Shown here: one piece after another, positions 32,891 through 44,640 of the stretch
How positions within the stretch are numbered: position 1 is the stretch's first letter
Layout of the letters: each line of letters begins with the position of its first letter
Program-made: the position numbers and the translations under genes
The notes under the pieces: generated by a model
Seen by the model: the letters and a program-made list of their open reading frames with translations, nothing else
Databases searched by the model: none
What the model was told of the DNA's origin: nothing
Source of the DNA: Delphinus delphis
Taxonomy: Eukaryota > Chordata > Mammalia > Artiodactyla > Delphinidae
Direction: 5' to 3'
NCBI RefSeq assembly: GCF_949987515.2
Contig: NC_082702.1
Span: 53,785,600-53,849,599, forward strand
Length of the DNA: 64,000 bases

Positions 32891-33364
32891 TCCCTCACTC
32901 TTTGTGGAAAGCCAAATCATAATTGGAAGACTGCTTAATAAGTATCAAGTGTGGTCAGAGTGGCTGTTCAGAGGAATGGGGCTAAGAAAGCCCGCTAACT
33001 TAATTCCACCCATGAGCCCAGACTGCCTTTGCCATCCGGGTGTCGGCTCTTGGCCTCAGCAGCACTTCCTGCCTCCAGGATGGGCACTGCCAGCATGGCA
33101 TCTTGTTATCTAAGCTTCCATTGGTGGCCACTCTCTTTAGGTCTATCTCATTCTTTAGATGTACTAACCCCTTCAAACAGATGGCTGAGTTTCACTTCCC
33201 TGGAGTCATTTTGTCCTAATTTTGCCTTTCTTTGTTCTTACTGATTATTTATTGATTTACAGATTCCCTTCCAAAGAAAAGCCTTCATTCCCTTACTACT
33301 GAATCTTAGGGCAACAGAAAGCAACTCACTATATCTCTCTGTCATCTTGATCAGTTTGCAGAGA

Positions 33365-33600
33365 GGCTGTGTGGGGCAATGGTGAAGAGCATAGACTTAG
33401 AAGTGAGACAAGCCTACTATCTGCTTGTCTACTACCACTGAGAACTTGGGCAAGTCACCATAGCCCTTGGAACTTCAGTTTCCCCATCTGTAAAATGGGA
33501 ACTTTCCAAATTTGGTTGTGTCAAGGATTAAATGATAGAAAACATATGAAGGGACTAACCTAAATAGTATTTGAGACAGTCAACACTTAATAAACAATAA
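33365..33600 (+). mobile_element. MIR SINE, full length
   Basis: Sense MIR from head to tail: GGGGCAATGGTGAAGAGCAT, GAACTTGGGCAAGTCACC, TTTCCCCATCTGTAAAATGG, AAGGATTAAATGATAG and an AACACTTAATAAAC end. Confidence 0.9.
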
Positions 33601-34280
33601 CGAATAACCATACCAAGGACTATCACTTTCTGTTAAAATTTTGAAGTTTTCATGTTTTTCAAGCCAGACACACTAAGATTAATGATCCAAAGGCCTGATT
33701 GAATGTTTAGCTTTAGAGATAAAATGCACATCCTATAACATTTTTGGTGCTATTGAATTAGTATAGTCAACGGAAACGTAAATATGTTAGGAAAATGCTG
33801 GAATGGGACATTCCAGGATGAAGAAATGGGTTTTAATGAAAAAGAAAAGGCAGAGCAGTAATAGGACTTAGCTCCCCTCCTTCCTCCCTGACCCACCTTT
33901 CTCAGCCTGCTTGGCTCATCCCTCTTCCTCTCCCTGGCCTCTAAATCTGGGAGTGTCTTAGGCCTTGCACACTCTCCTTCCTCCATTCTACCACTTAGTC
34001 AAGCCAAAATCTTGAAGGAGGACCTAACAGGAGTATTTACAGCCTGGGCTAGGAAGCCCTCCCCTTGTTCTTAACTCCAGGGCTACCAGAGCATGATCAG
34101 CCCATCATCTTATTGAATCTTCCCACCTAATGTATTAGTTGGGGCGTTGCTGCCTTTCTACAGAAGATACAACTAGTACTTAGCAAAATGGCAGCCTCAG
34201 CAGAAATGGAAACTAAGAACATCAATGGGAGACAGGTGCCACTGTCAGATCTCATGGGTTGAATCATAGCAGATGCCAGC
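33601..34280. other. unassigned intronic sequence
   Basis: No repeat, exon or RNA gene recognised. Confidence 0.45.
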
Positions 34281-34289
34281 TTCCAATAG

Positions 34290-34520
34290 GATGATGATCA
34301 TGATAATTTTACATATTTTCTAAGTTTCAGACATTGTCATAATCATTTTATAGGCATTATCTCTCTTAGTCTCTAAAACTCCTTAACACATTGTCACAAT
34401 GACGTCCATCCCTGCTTTACAGATAGAGGAACTGAGGCTCATGGATGAAAACGAACTGATACAATGTCACATAGCTATTAAGTGAGACAAACTCAGGACT
34501 CTGTAACTTCAGCGATCAGT
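34290..34520 (-). mobile_element. MIR SINE
   Basis: Antisense MIR: GGCATTATCTCTCTTAGTCT, CTTTACAGATAGAGGAACTG, AGGCTCATGG and a GTCACATAGCTATTAAGTG block. Confidence 0.8.
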
Positions 34521-35049
34521 CTCACAGGAATACACTACACTCTCACTCATGCAGTAACGTTCAGAATCTGGCAAAGGCAGGTCAAGTTAGCCAAGGATCT
34601 GAGGCAGTAGAATTCTCACATGCAATGCTCTGTTTTGTTGCAGCAGCCTCTTTACTTAAAGACTAAGACATGGTCTTCGGAACCAGCTATCTGACAGTGC
34701 TCATGACTGGTCCATGACCCTTTGCTGTCACTAGCAGAGACTGGCCCCCCATCATCTTCATCATTAATGTTATTATTTTTGAATATTCCCATAGCTCTGA
34801 GAGAGGAATTAAGCAGGCAGTTGGGATGGGAAGGGTTGGAATATTTTACATCAGTGCAGCTGCACTCTTTGATTTGAAGATTGCAAGCTCGTTGAGGGGA
34901 TGGTCTGTGCACAGCTTGCTCACCACTTTTTTCAGCCTTTCCACCCCCTACTCCCTTGTTCTTTTATTTCTGCCCAGTATCTAAACTTTCTGAAGGAAAT
35001 ATGGTCTTTTGCATCATGACACATGATCGCCACCCACTGGTCAGAAGGT

Positions 35050-35182
35050 TTTCACTGCAAAGATTTATAAGATTTGGGGTTGGGGGCAAAATATGTGTGT
35101 GTAACTGATTCACTTTGCTGTACACCTGAAGCTAGCAGAACATTGTAGGTCAACTATACTCCAATAAATTTTTTTTTTAAGT
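35050..35182 (+). mobile_element. cetartiodactyl L1 3' terminus
   Basis: Contains GTAACTGATTCACTTTGCTG, TACACCTGAAGCTAGCAGAA and ACTATACTCCAATAAA followed by T/A. This is the end of the same L1 3' UTR family seen antisense at 52225. It is severely 5' truncated. Confidence 0.85.
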
Positions 35183-35272
35183 TATCCACTTCCCATGCTC
35201 TTCAGTTCAGTGTCCAGGTACCCAAGAATAAGGGGGCAGTAACTGCTACAATTTAAGGTAGATTCTCAGAAT

Positions 35273-35638
35273 CCCCAATGTGTGTTCTTTTTTTTTTTTT
35301 AATTTTATTTATTTATTTATTTTTGGCTGCATTGGGTCTTTGTTGCTGTGCGTGGGCTTTCTCTAGTTGCGGCGAGCAGGGGCTACTCTTCCTTGCAGTG
35401 CACAGGCTTCTCATTGTGGTGGCTTCTCTCATTGCGGAGCACGGGCTCTAGGCACGTGGGCTTCAGTAGTTGTGGCTCGCAGGCTCTAGAGCGCAGGCTC
35501 AGTAGTTGTGGTGCACGGGCTTAGTTGCTCCGCGGCATGTGAGATCTTCCCGGACCAGGGCTTGAACCCGTGTCCCCTGCGTTGGCAGACGGATTCTTAA
35601 CCACTGCACCACCAGGGAAGCCCCCAATGTGTGTCCTT
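35273..35638 (-). mobile_element. CHR-type SINE, long form, with target duplication
   Basis: The body spans about 35290-35621 in reverse. It begins with poly(T) and ATTTATTTATTTATT and ends ACCACCAGGGAAGCC. The 17-bp duplication CCCCAATGTGTGTTCTT (35273-35289) and CCCCAATGTGTGTCCTT (35622-35638) has one mismatch. Confidence 0.95.
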
Positions 35639-35929
35639 AAATTATCCTGTAATACATCAAACAAAATGATTTTGTAATCATACATCTTGAATTATTTGTG
35701 TCACTGTGTTTCTTCCATTAGAAGGGTAATCAGGAGTCTCAACCTCATTCAGCTAAGGCCACTTGTATTTATCAGGGTTCCAGCACAGGCCACAACTCAC
35801 AGAAGTGGTTCTCTAACAGAACTGTGAAACCGAAGGTGGATTTCAGATTTCTGATTAATAAATACCATTTGTAAATATGATTACGTCGCTTTGGCAACAC
35901 CATTATTTTCCTTTTAAGAAACACCTATA

Positions 35930-36180
35930 GAGATAGTGCATACTGCACTTCAGGTATTGTTTTATGTGCTTTACAAGTATTAGGACCTTTAATTTATGTA
36001 GCAGACCTCTAAGGTAGAGACTATTAATTATCATCCTTATCTCAAAGATGAGAAACTGAAGTGTGACGAGGTTAAGACAGCGTCCAAGTTCACCTATCTG
36101 GAAAATGCAGAGCCAGCATGATTCAAACCCAGGAAGTCTGGCACCGGAACCTTAGCCACTAGGCTATGCTGCCTCTCAGA
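35930..36180 (-). mobile_element. MIR SINE, full length
   Basis: Antisense MIR: GATAGTGCATACTGCACTTC, CTCAAAGATGAGAAACTGAA, ATTCAAACCCAGGAAGTCTG and AGCCACTAGGCTATGCTGCC. Confidence 0.85.
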
Positions 36181-37350
36181 AACACTATCACTGTTTCCTC
36201 CAGCCTCACCATCTTGGGGACGTTCTTATTAGCTCTCCCTAAATGCTCACTTTGTCCTCCAATCCGATGATAACTCTGGTCATCACAGATAGGGCCTGGT
36301 CCAAGGGCTCCTGAGACCTCAAGTTTTACATACTGGGTTCTGTCCCTTACAAGAGCAAGCAGTTATCTTTCAGAAGAAAACAGAGCTTTTGAAATAAATG
36401 TTGATTCTTGGCTTTTCTCTTGAGATACAGGTAAAGTGGGCAGTCCTTGTGGTTGCTGTGGACCAGATAAGGGAATGAAAGTCAGGAAATTAGGAAAAAT
36501 TGGACCAATCGCACTTGAAAAATTCCCCAGATCTTTGAAGACAGTTTCACTTTTTTTCTAAGGAACACCATGCTTCTCTAGATAGAAAAAAAATTCACCT
36601 TAAATATCATACTAGCTGTTCCGGAATCCTCTTGCTTCTTGGCATGCTTATTAAGAAATTCTGCTCTTGCAGCAACAGATTTTAGCTTTCTTAGCTTCTG
36701 GAAAACTGTAAAATCATTAACTATTCTTTAAGAATGTAATACTGGAAGTACATGTTATGTCTATCCCTACAACTAAATATTTTGACATGAACCACTATAA
36801 ATTTGATTGTGACAATTTCAGGGTGTTGGATATAATGATCTTTGGGGTCCTTTCTAGCCATTAGCAACAGTGGATCTATGAATTTGGATCAAATAATAAC
36901 AAAAACATATTTAAATTTCCCTTTATTTTCCTTTGTTCTTAATAGGTTAACGTATATTGATTTTATTTCACAACTTGCATGGAAATGAGTGTTTCACTTT
37001 TGACATTTTTATGATCCGTAGTTTCCATTCTTTTTACTAGCCTTGGTGTAGTATTAAAAAATATATATCTTGGTCATAAAAGCTGTTTTAGAAGCAGAAG
37101 TTGTTTTAGGAAAGCAAACATGACTTATATAATCTACTTTCTCAAAAAAAAAAAAAAAAAGGCCTTGGTAGCAACTTCGTTCAGGAGGGAAAAACGTTGG
37201 TGGGATTAGATGAAAAGGAAACACCCAAGATGAGTGACCTACACTTACTTTGGACGGAATGACTGAACTCTTGATGTTTATCTGTGAGAGACTGTAGATC
37301 AGGAACTATGGAAGGGCCTTGTAAGTCCAAATCAAAAGACCTAGTTCCAC
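36181..37350. other. unassigned intronic sequence
   Basis: About 1.2 kb with no recognised repeat, exon or RNA gene. A poly(A) run lies at about 37145-37160. Confidence 0.45.
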
Positions 37351-37374
37351 AGAGGAGTTGCCTTAGGTAACGGT

Positions 37375-37800
37375 TTATGAATCAGGTTGGGTTAAGTTAC
37401 GCTGCAGTAATAAACCGTCCTCCAAATATTAATTAATGGCTTAAGCAACAAAAGCTTATTTATTGCTCATGCTACATAACCAGTATTGGTTAGAGAAGTG
37501 CTCTGCTTCATGTAATCATGCCCCATGACGTCATGACTGCACCATGTTGATCTGATACCAGTAATTGTCCATGGCAAAGGAAGAGAACATTCCAGATTCT
37601 GCGTTCACAACTAAATGATCTGTCCTGGAAATAACAGACCCCACTTCTTACTGTAATCCATCTATTGTAATAATGACATAGCCCCATCCAGTTGCCAAGG
37701 GGACAGGAGAGTGTGATCATCACCATGCTCAGAAGAAAGGAGACCTGATTACACACGAGCATTAGACATCTCTGCCACAATGGCCAGGGTGAACTGCGTG
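37375..37800 (-). mobile_element. unassigned old mammalian repeat
   Basis: Wording such as TTACGCTGCAGTAATAAACC, GCTTAAGCAACAAAAGCTTA and TTTATTGCTCATGCTACATA recalls a widespread mammalian repeat. The family is uncertain. Confidence 0.45.
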
Positions 37801-37804
37801 CTTG

Positions 37805-37990
37805 GTCTGTGCCAGGCAATATGCAGAGTCCTCTGTGAGCAGCATGCTACGTGGTCCTCACAAACCCCTATGAGATATGTGCTTTCATAGTCCTCTCTTC
37901 TCAGATAAGGAGACTGGGAATCAAGAAGGCTAACTGACTTGCCTAAAAATTACGTATTAAGTGGTAGAGCCAAGTTATAAACTGTGCTAC
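37805..37990 (-). mobile_element. MIR SINE
   Basis: Antisense MIR: CTGTGCCAGGCAATATGCAG, GTCCTCACAAACCCCTATGA, CTCAGATAAGGAGACTGGGA and AAGTGGTAGAGCCAAG. Confidence 0.75.
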
Positions 37991-38500
37991 CACTGCTCTT
38001 CTCTGGGATCCCCCCAAGCCTTGGCTAGAGCGCCAGACCGTTTGCTCTCTGAAGGGGAGGAGGACATTCGCTACCCTCGCTAATGCGTTAAAGGACATAT
38101 CAGTGAGGGAGGGAGACATGTTCTCTTCCGGGAGCTGCAGGCCCTCTCCGCATGCCATTGGGAAACTAATAATTCATGAAATCAACTATCAAGTACAAGC
38201 ATGTTGTAATGAGTAGTCATTGTTTCAAGTCATAAACATAGAAAGGCATTTTTAACGTATGTGAGAGAAATTTAACCACATTTAATGTTTGAACAAAGGT
38301 TAAAAAATACATATCATATATAGGTGCATATATAACCAATTTGAGAGGATAGGTATGCGTAAGAAAATTCTGAAATAATTTATATGTGTGTTGATTTACA
38401 TATCTAATTTATATCATATATAAATTAGATAATAAATTAAATGCATAGGGTTGATTCTGTCTGTCTGTCATCTATATGCTCACCTATCCATCCATCTAAA

Positions 38501-38800
38501 CCAGTTTTCAATAGAAATATAATTTAAGCCACGTACGCAATTTAGATTTTTCGTATCAGCATTTAAAGAAGGGAAAGGAAACATGTAAAATTAACTGAAT
38601 AATATGGTTCATTTGTCCCAGTACATGCAAATGTGATCATTTGAACATGTAATCAATGTAAAAGTTATTAATACGTCCCTTTTTTGAATGTAGTTTTTGA
38701 AATCCTGCATGTATTTTACAGTTAGAGCATATCTCAATTATATACTAAACATTCACTGGAAATGCTTGATCAGTATTCATAGCTCATAAAATGAGCAGCT
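38501..38800 (+). mobile_element. non-autonomous DNA transposon (copy C)
   Basis: Third copy of the 13738/31331 family: TTTCAATAGAAATATAATTT, AAGCCACGTACGCAATTTAG, AACATGTAATCAATGTAAAA, TTTTACAGTTAGAGCATATC. The 3' end is degraded. The flanking 38310-38440 is AT-rich simple sequence. Confidence 0.6.
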
Positions 38801-39114
38801 GAAAAACTAGATTCACATGTTTGAGGTATTCCAAAGACACTTAAAAGTATTCCAATAATTGAATTAATCCATTGACAATGACTGGATTGAAGAGGTGCTT
38901 AGGTGTAAGACTAGAAATGCTACCTGTGTCTGACTCGTGCATCTCAATACGATCCTATCTTGTGGACTGAGAACACAATTAGTTCTCCCCGGAGGACTGG
39001 TAACTCATCATGGAGGCCCCCTTTCTATGGAAAATCAACAGAAATGCCTTCCAGCTGGGAGGAATTTCCCGTCAGAAGCTAGATGATATTTGTGTTCAGG
39101 GGTCAGTGGGACCA

Positions 39115-39230
39115 TAAACTTGGAGTCAAAACACCTGAATTCTAAATATGAGGCTTCTTTTACTAGTTGTGTGGTCTTGGGCAACTCAACGTAAGTGTTC
39201 TGGGTCCTGTTTGGAAAACGAGGGCTTTCG
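39115..39230 (+). mobile_element. MIR SINE fragment
   Basis: Sense MIR core: TTGGAGTCAAAACACCTGAA, CTAGTTGTGTGGTCTTGGGC. Confidence 0.7.
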
Positions 39231-39234
39231 TCTT

Positions 39235-39370
39235 CTGAAAGCACGATCCAATCTGAGGGCCAGCAGCAGAATCACCATCACTATTAGAAAAGTAGAATCC
39301 CAGGCCTCACTTACGAATCTGAATCTACATTTTAAAGAGACCCCCCAGGTTGGAGAAGAGTTGGAGGCAG
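39235..39370 (+). mobile_element. MER5-like hAT fragment
   Basis: Contains GCAGCAGAATCACCATCACT, AGTAGAATCCCAGGCCTCAC and GAATCTGAATCTACATTTTA, in MER5A order. Confidence 0.65.
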
Positions 39371-39539
39371 ACTGCCCCGGAGGATTTCTAACATTTCACT
39401 GGGCTCTAAAATTCTGCTTATATACCTGAGAGTGAAATGCAGATATTTTAAGATGTGTGGCCTTTCCAAGAGTAGTTTCATATACTAGGATCTGAAAGAA
39501 ACCCATTTCAGATGACCACAACACTAAGGTGTCCTTTGT

Positions 39540-39760
39540 GCTTGCATGTGTCACGTGCTGAGCTGGTCACTTTACTCAGAGCGGCTCATCAATTCCTCAT
39601 TCTAATAGGACCTGCAAGGTGCTATTGCTATCCCCATTTTACAGGTAAGGAAATGCAAGTTGAGAGAAGTTAAGTAACTCAGTTAGGCTTGCATAGCTAG
39701 TAATTGTGAAGCTGAGATTTGAGTACAAGTTGTCTGGTTCTAGAGCTTGCACTAAAACCA
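39540..39760 (-). mobile_element. MIR SINE
   Basis: Antisense MIR: CCCCATTTTACAGGTAAGGA, AGAGAAGTTAAGTAACTCAG, then AGCTGAGATTTGAGTACAAG. Confidence 0.75.
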
Positions 39761-39795
39761 CGAAGGACGTTCAGTGCCAACAGCTGGGTTCTTTC

Positions 39796-39839
39796 GTGTG
39801 TGTGTGTGTGTGTGTGTGTGCGTGCACGTGTGTGTGTGT
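39796..39839. repeat. (TG)n microsatellite
   Basis: A GT/TG run interrupted by CGTGCACG, followed by a second TG block. It is a probable polymorphic marker. Confidence 0.95.
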
Positions 39840-40189
39840 CTGCACATGCTCTTGTGAGAATTCACATGCCTTTTGTATTAAACAGAGCATTGAAACTTTG
39901 ATTTCCTCTGTGTATTTAATTAGGAACCACTATTTAATAACACTGTGACAAAAGTTAAGCAGGCAGTCAGCAGCATGGTGATGAGAATTCCTAACATCTT
40001 CCTCCCCGTTGGCCCTCTCAAAAATTCCCCTGCTAACACACCAGCTAGATTTAAGGAAGCTGCTTCCAGAGTCCCTGCTGAAGATCTTATTTACATAAAG
40101 AGAATATATTGGTCTTGGGGAAGCAGAGAAAAAAATGTGGCCTGCATGGTTACAAAAGGATCCTGTATCGGTTGTCCTGGTATCGTATC

Positions 40190-40345
40190 TCCCCATAATA
40201 ATTGTAAACTATGATAATATAGTTAATGTAACATAATATAGTGTGACATGATCTATATGCACCATACTATAACATATACTATGACATGTATATATTTATA
40301 TATACATATATAACAGTGTAGCTATATATGTGTGAAACATGTATG
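40190..40345. repeat. AT-rich low-complexity tract
   Basis: TATA-, ATAT- and ACAT-rich sequence precedes a segment at about 40370-40440 (AAGTGGACCCATGCAGTTCA, AACCCGTGTTCAAAGGTCAG) that resembles a Tigger/mariner-type MITE end. Confidence 0.6.
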
Positions 40346-40499
40346 AAATGAAAATACAGGTACTATATTTATGGGAAAAAAATCTGCATATAAGTGGACC
40401 CATGCAGTTCAAACCCGTGTTCAAAGGTCAGCTGTACATACAGTATAGAGTACAATGTAACAACTGCACATCACGGAATGATTTCTCTGTGAAGGAGTC

Positions 40500-40700
40500 T
40501 TTGCAACTCCCCTTCAGTCATCATCTCCCTTAATCTTCATTAGATACTATTATTACAGATAATAATATGAGGATGAGGAATGAATGCCAAAATGAGGAAA
40601 TGAATGCCAAAAGCTTAAGTGTGTTGCTAAGTCAATATTCAATGATATTAATATTCAGTTGTAAGTCAGTGTTCGTATCCAGATCTGCTGATTCCAGACA
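40500..40700 (-). mobile_element. MIR SINE, diverged
   Basis: Contains TATTATTACAGATAATAATA and the antisense MIR end CAGATCTGCTGATTCCAGAC. Confidence 0.5.
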
Positions 40701-40739
40701 TTAAATTCACTGTCTGAAAAACGCTGAATTAGACAAAGA

Positions 40740-41135
40740 GCAGAGCAGAGATTGTTGCCCTCCCTGTGGTGTCCCACCCTTATCCTGGACTCACCCCTCA
40801 GCATGGCAGCCTCCTCCCTCCAGAGCCTGCCTCAGACCCTCCCTTGACAGCTTGCTGAGTCGGGAAAGCCAAGGAAAGGTAGGATCTTTGGACTGACTCT
40901 CCAGTATCCTTGTCCATAGTGGACAATACCGGGGCATGTTCTCCACTGTCTCTCAGAGGGTCTCAGCGGGACTGAGTTCCACAGTGGTTACCTGCCCCTT
41001 ACTGTGTCCTCTACATGCTTGTCTCCCTGCTCTGCCTCACTTCCCCACTTCCTACTTGTGATTCCTGGCATCACTTTTCAAATAAAAGACTTTCACCCAA
41101 GTCCTTCCTCAGGGTCTGCTTTGAGGGGACCACAA
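40740..41135 (+). mobile_element. unassigned old repeat, possibly LTR (copy 2)
   Basis: The end shows CTTTTCAAATAAAAGACTTT followed by CACCCAAGTCCTTCCTCAGG and GTCTGCTTTGAGGGGACC. A polyadenylation-like AATAAA lies just before a terminal segment, as in many LTRs. A related segment lies in the opposite orientation at 28095-28560. Confidence 0.45.
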
Positions 41136-41237
41136 GGAGAGAGACTAAGTGACCTTAGGAGGATCAGCTTGTGACAATAACCTGACCAAGGTTTACCACC
41201 TGAGACCTCCCTCTTAGCACTGAAGTGACATTTCATC

Positions 41238-41469
41238 AAAAGTGCTTGAGGGGACTTCCCTAGCGGTCCAGTGGTTAAGACTTCACCTTCCAACGCAGGG
41301 GGTGTGGGTTCGATCCCTGGTCAGGGAACTAAGATCCCACATGCCTCTGCGGCCACAAGACCAAAATATGAAACAGAAGCAATATTGTAACAAATTCAAT
41401 AAAGACTTTAAAAATGGTCCATATCAAAAAAAGAAAATCTTTAAAAAAAAAGAAAGAGAAGTGCTCAAG
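41238..41469 (+). mobile_element. CHR-type SINE subtype
   Basis: The head GGGACTTCCCTAGCGGTCCA starts at 41251, box B-like GGTTCGATCCCTGG follows, and a long tail contains ATTCAATAAAGACTTTAAAA. The flanks AAAAGTGCTTGAG and GAAGTGCTCAAG form a degraded target duplication. Confidence 0.9.
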
Positions 41470-42059
41470 CTGCACTTTTCCTTCCCAGCCACTTTCACGT
41501 GTCTTAACCTTGGGGTGAATGACGACATTCTCGAGCTAGAATGGCCCAGGCGGAGTTCAGTAACATTACTGTGGATGCAAAGGCAACCAGGCTGTGGTTT
41601 CTGAACATTGCGTAAGATGCATGCCTTGCTACGTGGCTGCACTCTCAGAATGTTTGGTTCAGATGACCTTTAATGTTCTCTGCCAGGGGGATTTTGGCAC
41701 TGTATCTATTGTATTACACCAGGAGTCTCTGCAAAATGATGGCAAGGAAATGCTATATTTGGGATTTCCTGAGTTTTCCAGTAGAGATTATCGATCTCGT
41801 TTGGGAAGGCTTCCTCTTCTCCTTGGTGATCAGATGTCCCTGTGCTTCTGGTAAAGGTTGCAGATTTGTGAATTAGCTCAGCAGATGGAAGGTATATTTT
41901 AGAAGTCAAACCGGCTAAAGCTCTTTGATACTGAAGATATTCATAGGCAGAATTGCTGCAAAAATTCTCTCAACACATTTCTGGAACTAGATTTTACCTT
42001 TATGTGGCAGAATCAGTTTTGTGACCAAACCATGAAAGAGAAGGAGAAAATGGTCTAAA

Positions 42060-42150
42060 TGTGTTAAGAAAAGTATACAAAATGGCTGAAAGCTGATAAA
42101 TGGCAGAGCCAGGACTGAGGTCTGCTGATTCCAGACATCCTGCCTAACGA
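42060..42150 (-). mobile_element. MIR SINE fragment
   Basis: Contains AATGGCAGAGCCAGGACTGA and GTCTGCTGATTCCAGACATC, the antisense head of MIR. Confidence 0.7.
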
Positions 42151-42530
42151 ACATAAAACTGGAAGGGCAACAAGAAAAAGGGCTATGAGGAGACCAAGTG
42201 GCCCATATGGGCATCACACTCAACATGATGGCATGACCAGGCTTTCTTCCTCTGGCACAAAGAGCTTTTGAGCATTGTTTGATAATATTCCAAAAAGAAA
42301 ATAATAGAGCCAAGTTTCCCAAATGTTCCATGACTAAAGCATTTATCCTGTCTTCTAAGTATTTCAAGGGTCTGGATCAAAACCCACCACCATGTCTTGC
42401 TCGTCTAGAGCTTATTATAGGGGTAGGGATGCTTAGACCTACAAGTATCATGTCTCCTTGGCTAGATGCAGATCCTTTCACCACATTATGGGAGCCTGCC
42501 CTTCCATTTTATAAAATAGTTTCTGAACTG

Positions 42531-42643
42531 TCTTTTTTTCCAACATTTTATTATGAACATTTGCAAAATAAAGTTGAAAGAAGCTCATAATGAAGAACCA
42601 TACTCATAGCCTAGGTTCTACAATGAACATTTTACTTGTTTTA

Positions 42644-42682
<39 letters not shown>

Positions 42683-44035
42683 AAATACACATACACACAA
42701 ATCCATCCCTCTATATTTTAATCAATCCATCTCATTTTCTTTGCATTTCCAAGTAAGTGACAAATACGTAATACACCCCCCCCAAGTACTTCTGCATGCA
42801 TATTATTAATTAGAGTTCAACATTTGTTTACGGTTCTTATTTTCCTTTTGAAGTAAATTTCATATAATATGACACATCCACAAATCTTATGTATACCGTT
42901 TGCATTCTGACAAGTGCAACCCAAATGTGCAATCCGAACCCCCATCAGGACAGAAACCGTCTCCATTACCGCAGAAAGTTCCCTTAAGGCCCTTCCTAGT
43001 CACTGCCTGCCTCTGCCCCTACCCCCAACTCCAGAGGCTACTACTGTGCTGATTTTTCCCACCATAGATTTCTTGTGTCTGTTCTAGAATTCGGTATACA
43101 TGAAATCAAACAGTATGTACGTATTTTTTATTTGACTTCTCTCACTCAGCATAAGGTTTTAGAGCTTCACCCATGTTGTTGCATGTATCAGTAGTTCATT
43201 CTTCTTTGTTACTGAGTAGTATTTCATTGCCTAGATTTAGCACATGTTTTAGTCCACCCTCCTTATTGATGGGTGCCTGGGTTGATTCCAGCTCTTGGCA
43301 ACCATGAATAAACCACCATAAACAATCATTCACCTACAAATCTGTGTATGGACATATGTTTTCATTTCTCTTGAGTAAACACCTAGGAATAAAACTGCTG
43401 CATCCTGGGGTAGATTCATACTGGATATTATAAGAAACAGCCAGTGCTTTCTCCAGAGTGGTTGTTCCACTCCCCACCTGTGCATGAGAGTGGCAGTTAC
43501 TGCACATCTTTACAAACGTTTGGTTTTGCTGATCTTTTTAACCTTAGTTATTTTTGTACGTATGTAGTGGCATCTCATTGCGGATTTAATTTGTTACCCT
43601 AGTGACCTGTGCTCATTGGTCGTTTATGCATCTCCCCCTGTGAAGGATCTTTTCACATATCTTACCCGTTTTCATTGATTTATAGGAGTTCTTTACATAT
43701 CCTGGGTACCAGTCCCTTGTCAGATATATTTATATTTTACAAGTATTTTATCCCAGTCTGTGGATTGACTGTTCATTTTCTTAATGATGTTTTTTGATGG
43801 GAAAAAGTTCTTAATGTTAATTCAGTCTAATTTTAATGTTTTTCTTTTGGGGTATAGCTTTCTGTGTCTAGTCTAAGAAATCTATGCCTACACCCATAGT
43901 AGAGAAGGTATTCTTTTGTTTTCTTCCAAAATCTGTAGAGCTTTAACTTTTACTTTTAGGTCTATGACTCTTTTAGACTTCAATTTTAGGAATAAAATAG
44001 AGGTCATGTGTGTGGATTTCTGGCTGCTGTTAAGG
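42531..44035 (-). mobile_element. L1M LINE, antisense 3' portion
   Basis: Reverse-complement L1 wording in order: TTCCAACATTTTATTATGAA, AAGTAAATTTCATATAATAT, TTTGACTTCTCTCACTCAGC, CTGAGTAGTATTTCATTGCC, ACATATGTTTTCATTTCTCT and GATTTATAGGAGTTCTTTAC. A (TG)n microsatellite at about 42645-42679 sits within it. It is heavily mutated. Confidence 0.85.
42645..42679. repeat. (TG)n microsatellite
   Basis: An uninterrupted run of about 17 TG units inside the antisense L1, likely length-variable. Confidence 0.95.
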
Positions 44036-44640
44036 TTTTCTCTTCATCTCGGGTCTTCAGCAGTTTGACGATGATGGGTGTTCTCTTTGTATTTACCCTT
44101 CTTTGGATTTGATTCTGTGATTTTATTGTATCACCATATCTGAGAAATCTTCAGCCACTATTTCTTCAAACATGTTTTTGCCCTAGTCTCTGGGACAGAA
44201 ATTACCCATGTTAGACCTTTTGATATTCTCCCACACGTCTCTTAAAAGATCTGTTTGGGCCTTTTCTTTCTTGCTATTGTTTTTCATTATTGAATGATTT
44301 CTATTGATTTGTCTTCAGGTTGAGTGACTTTCTTTCATCTTCACTTTGCTGCTAAGACCAACCAGTGAATATTTTACTTCATATATTTTATTTTTCAGTT
44401 CTAGAATTCCCATTTGGTTCATTTTTATTGTTTCTGTTTCTCTGCTGAGATTCCTGTCATTTCATCATATTTTCTTTTAGATACTTGATTAAAATTATAG
44501 TAGCTGCTTTCAAACCATTGACTGATAATTGCAAAATCTGCGTGGCCCCTGGAGTTAGTATCCATCGATTGCCTTTCCTTATGAGAATGGGTTACATTTT
44601 CTCTGCTGTTTTCTTTTTAGTGTCAATCAAAAATTGGATT
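44036..44640 (-). mobile_element. L1-type LINE, antisense, second block
   Basis: Phrases such as GGTCTTCAGCAGTTTGACGA, TTCAGCCACTATTTCTTCAA and TGTTAGACCTTTTGATATTC are typical of antisense L1 internal sequence. It may be part of the preceding element or a separate copy. Confidence 0.6.
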
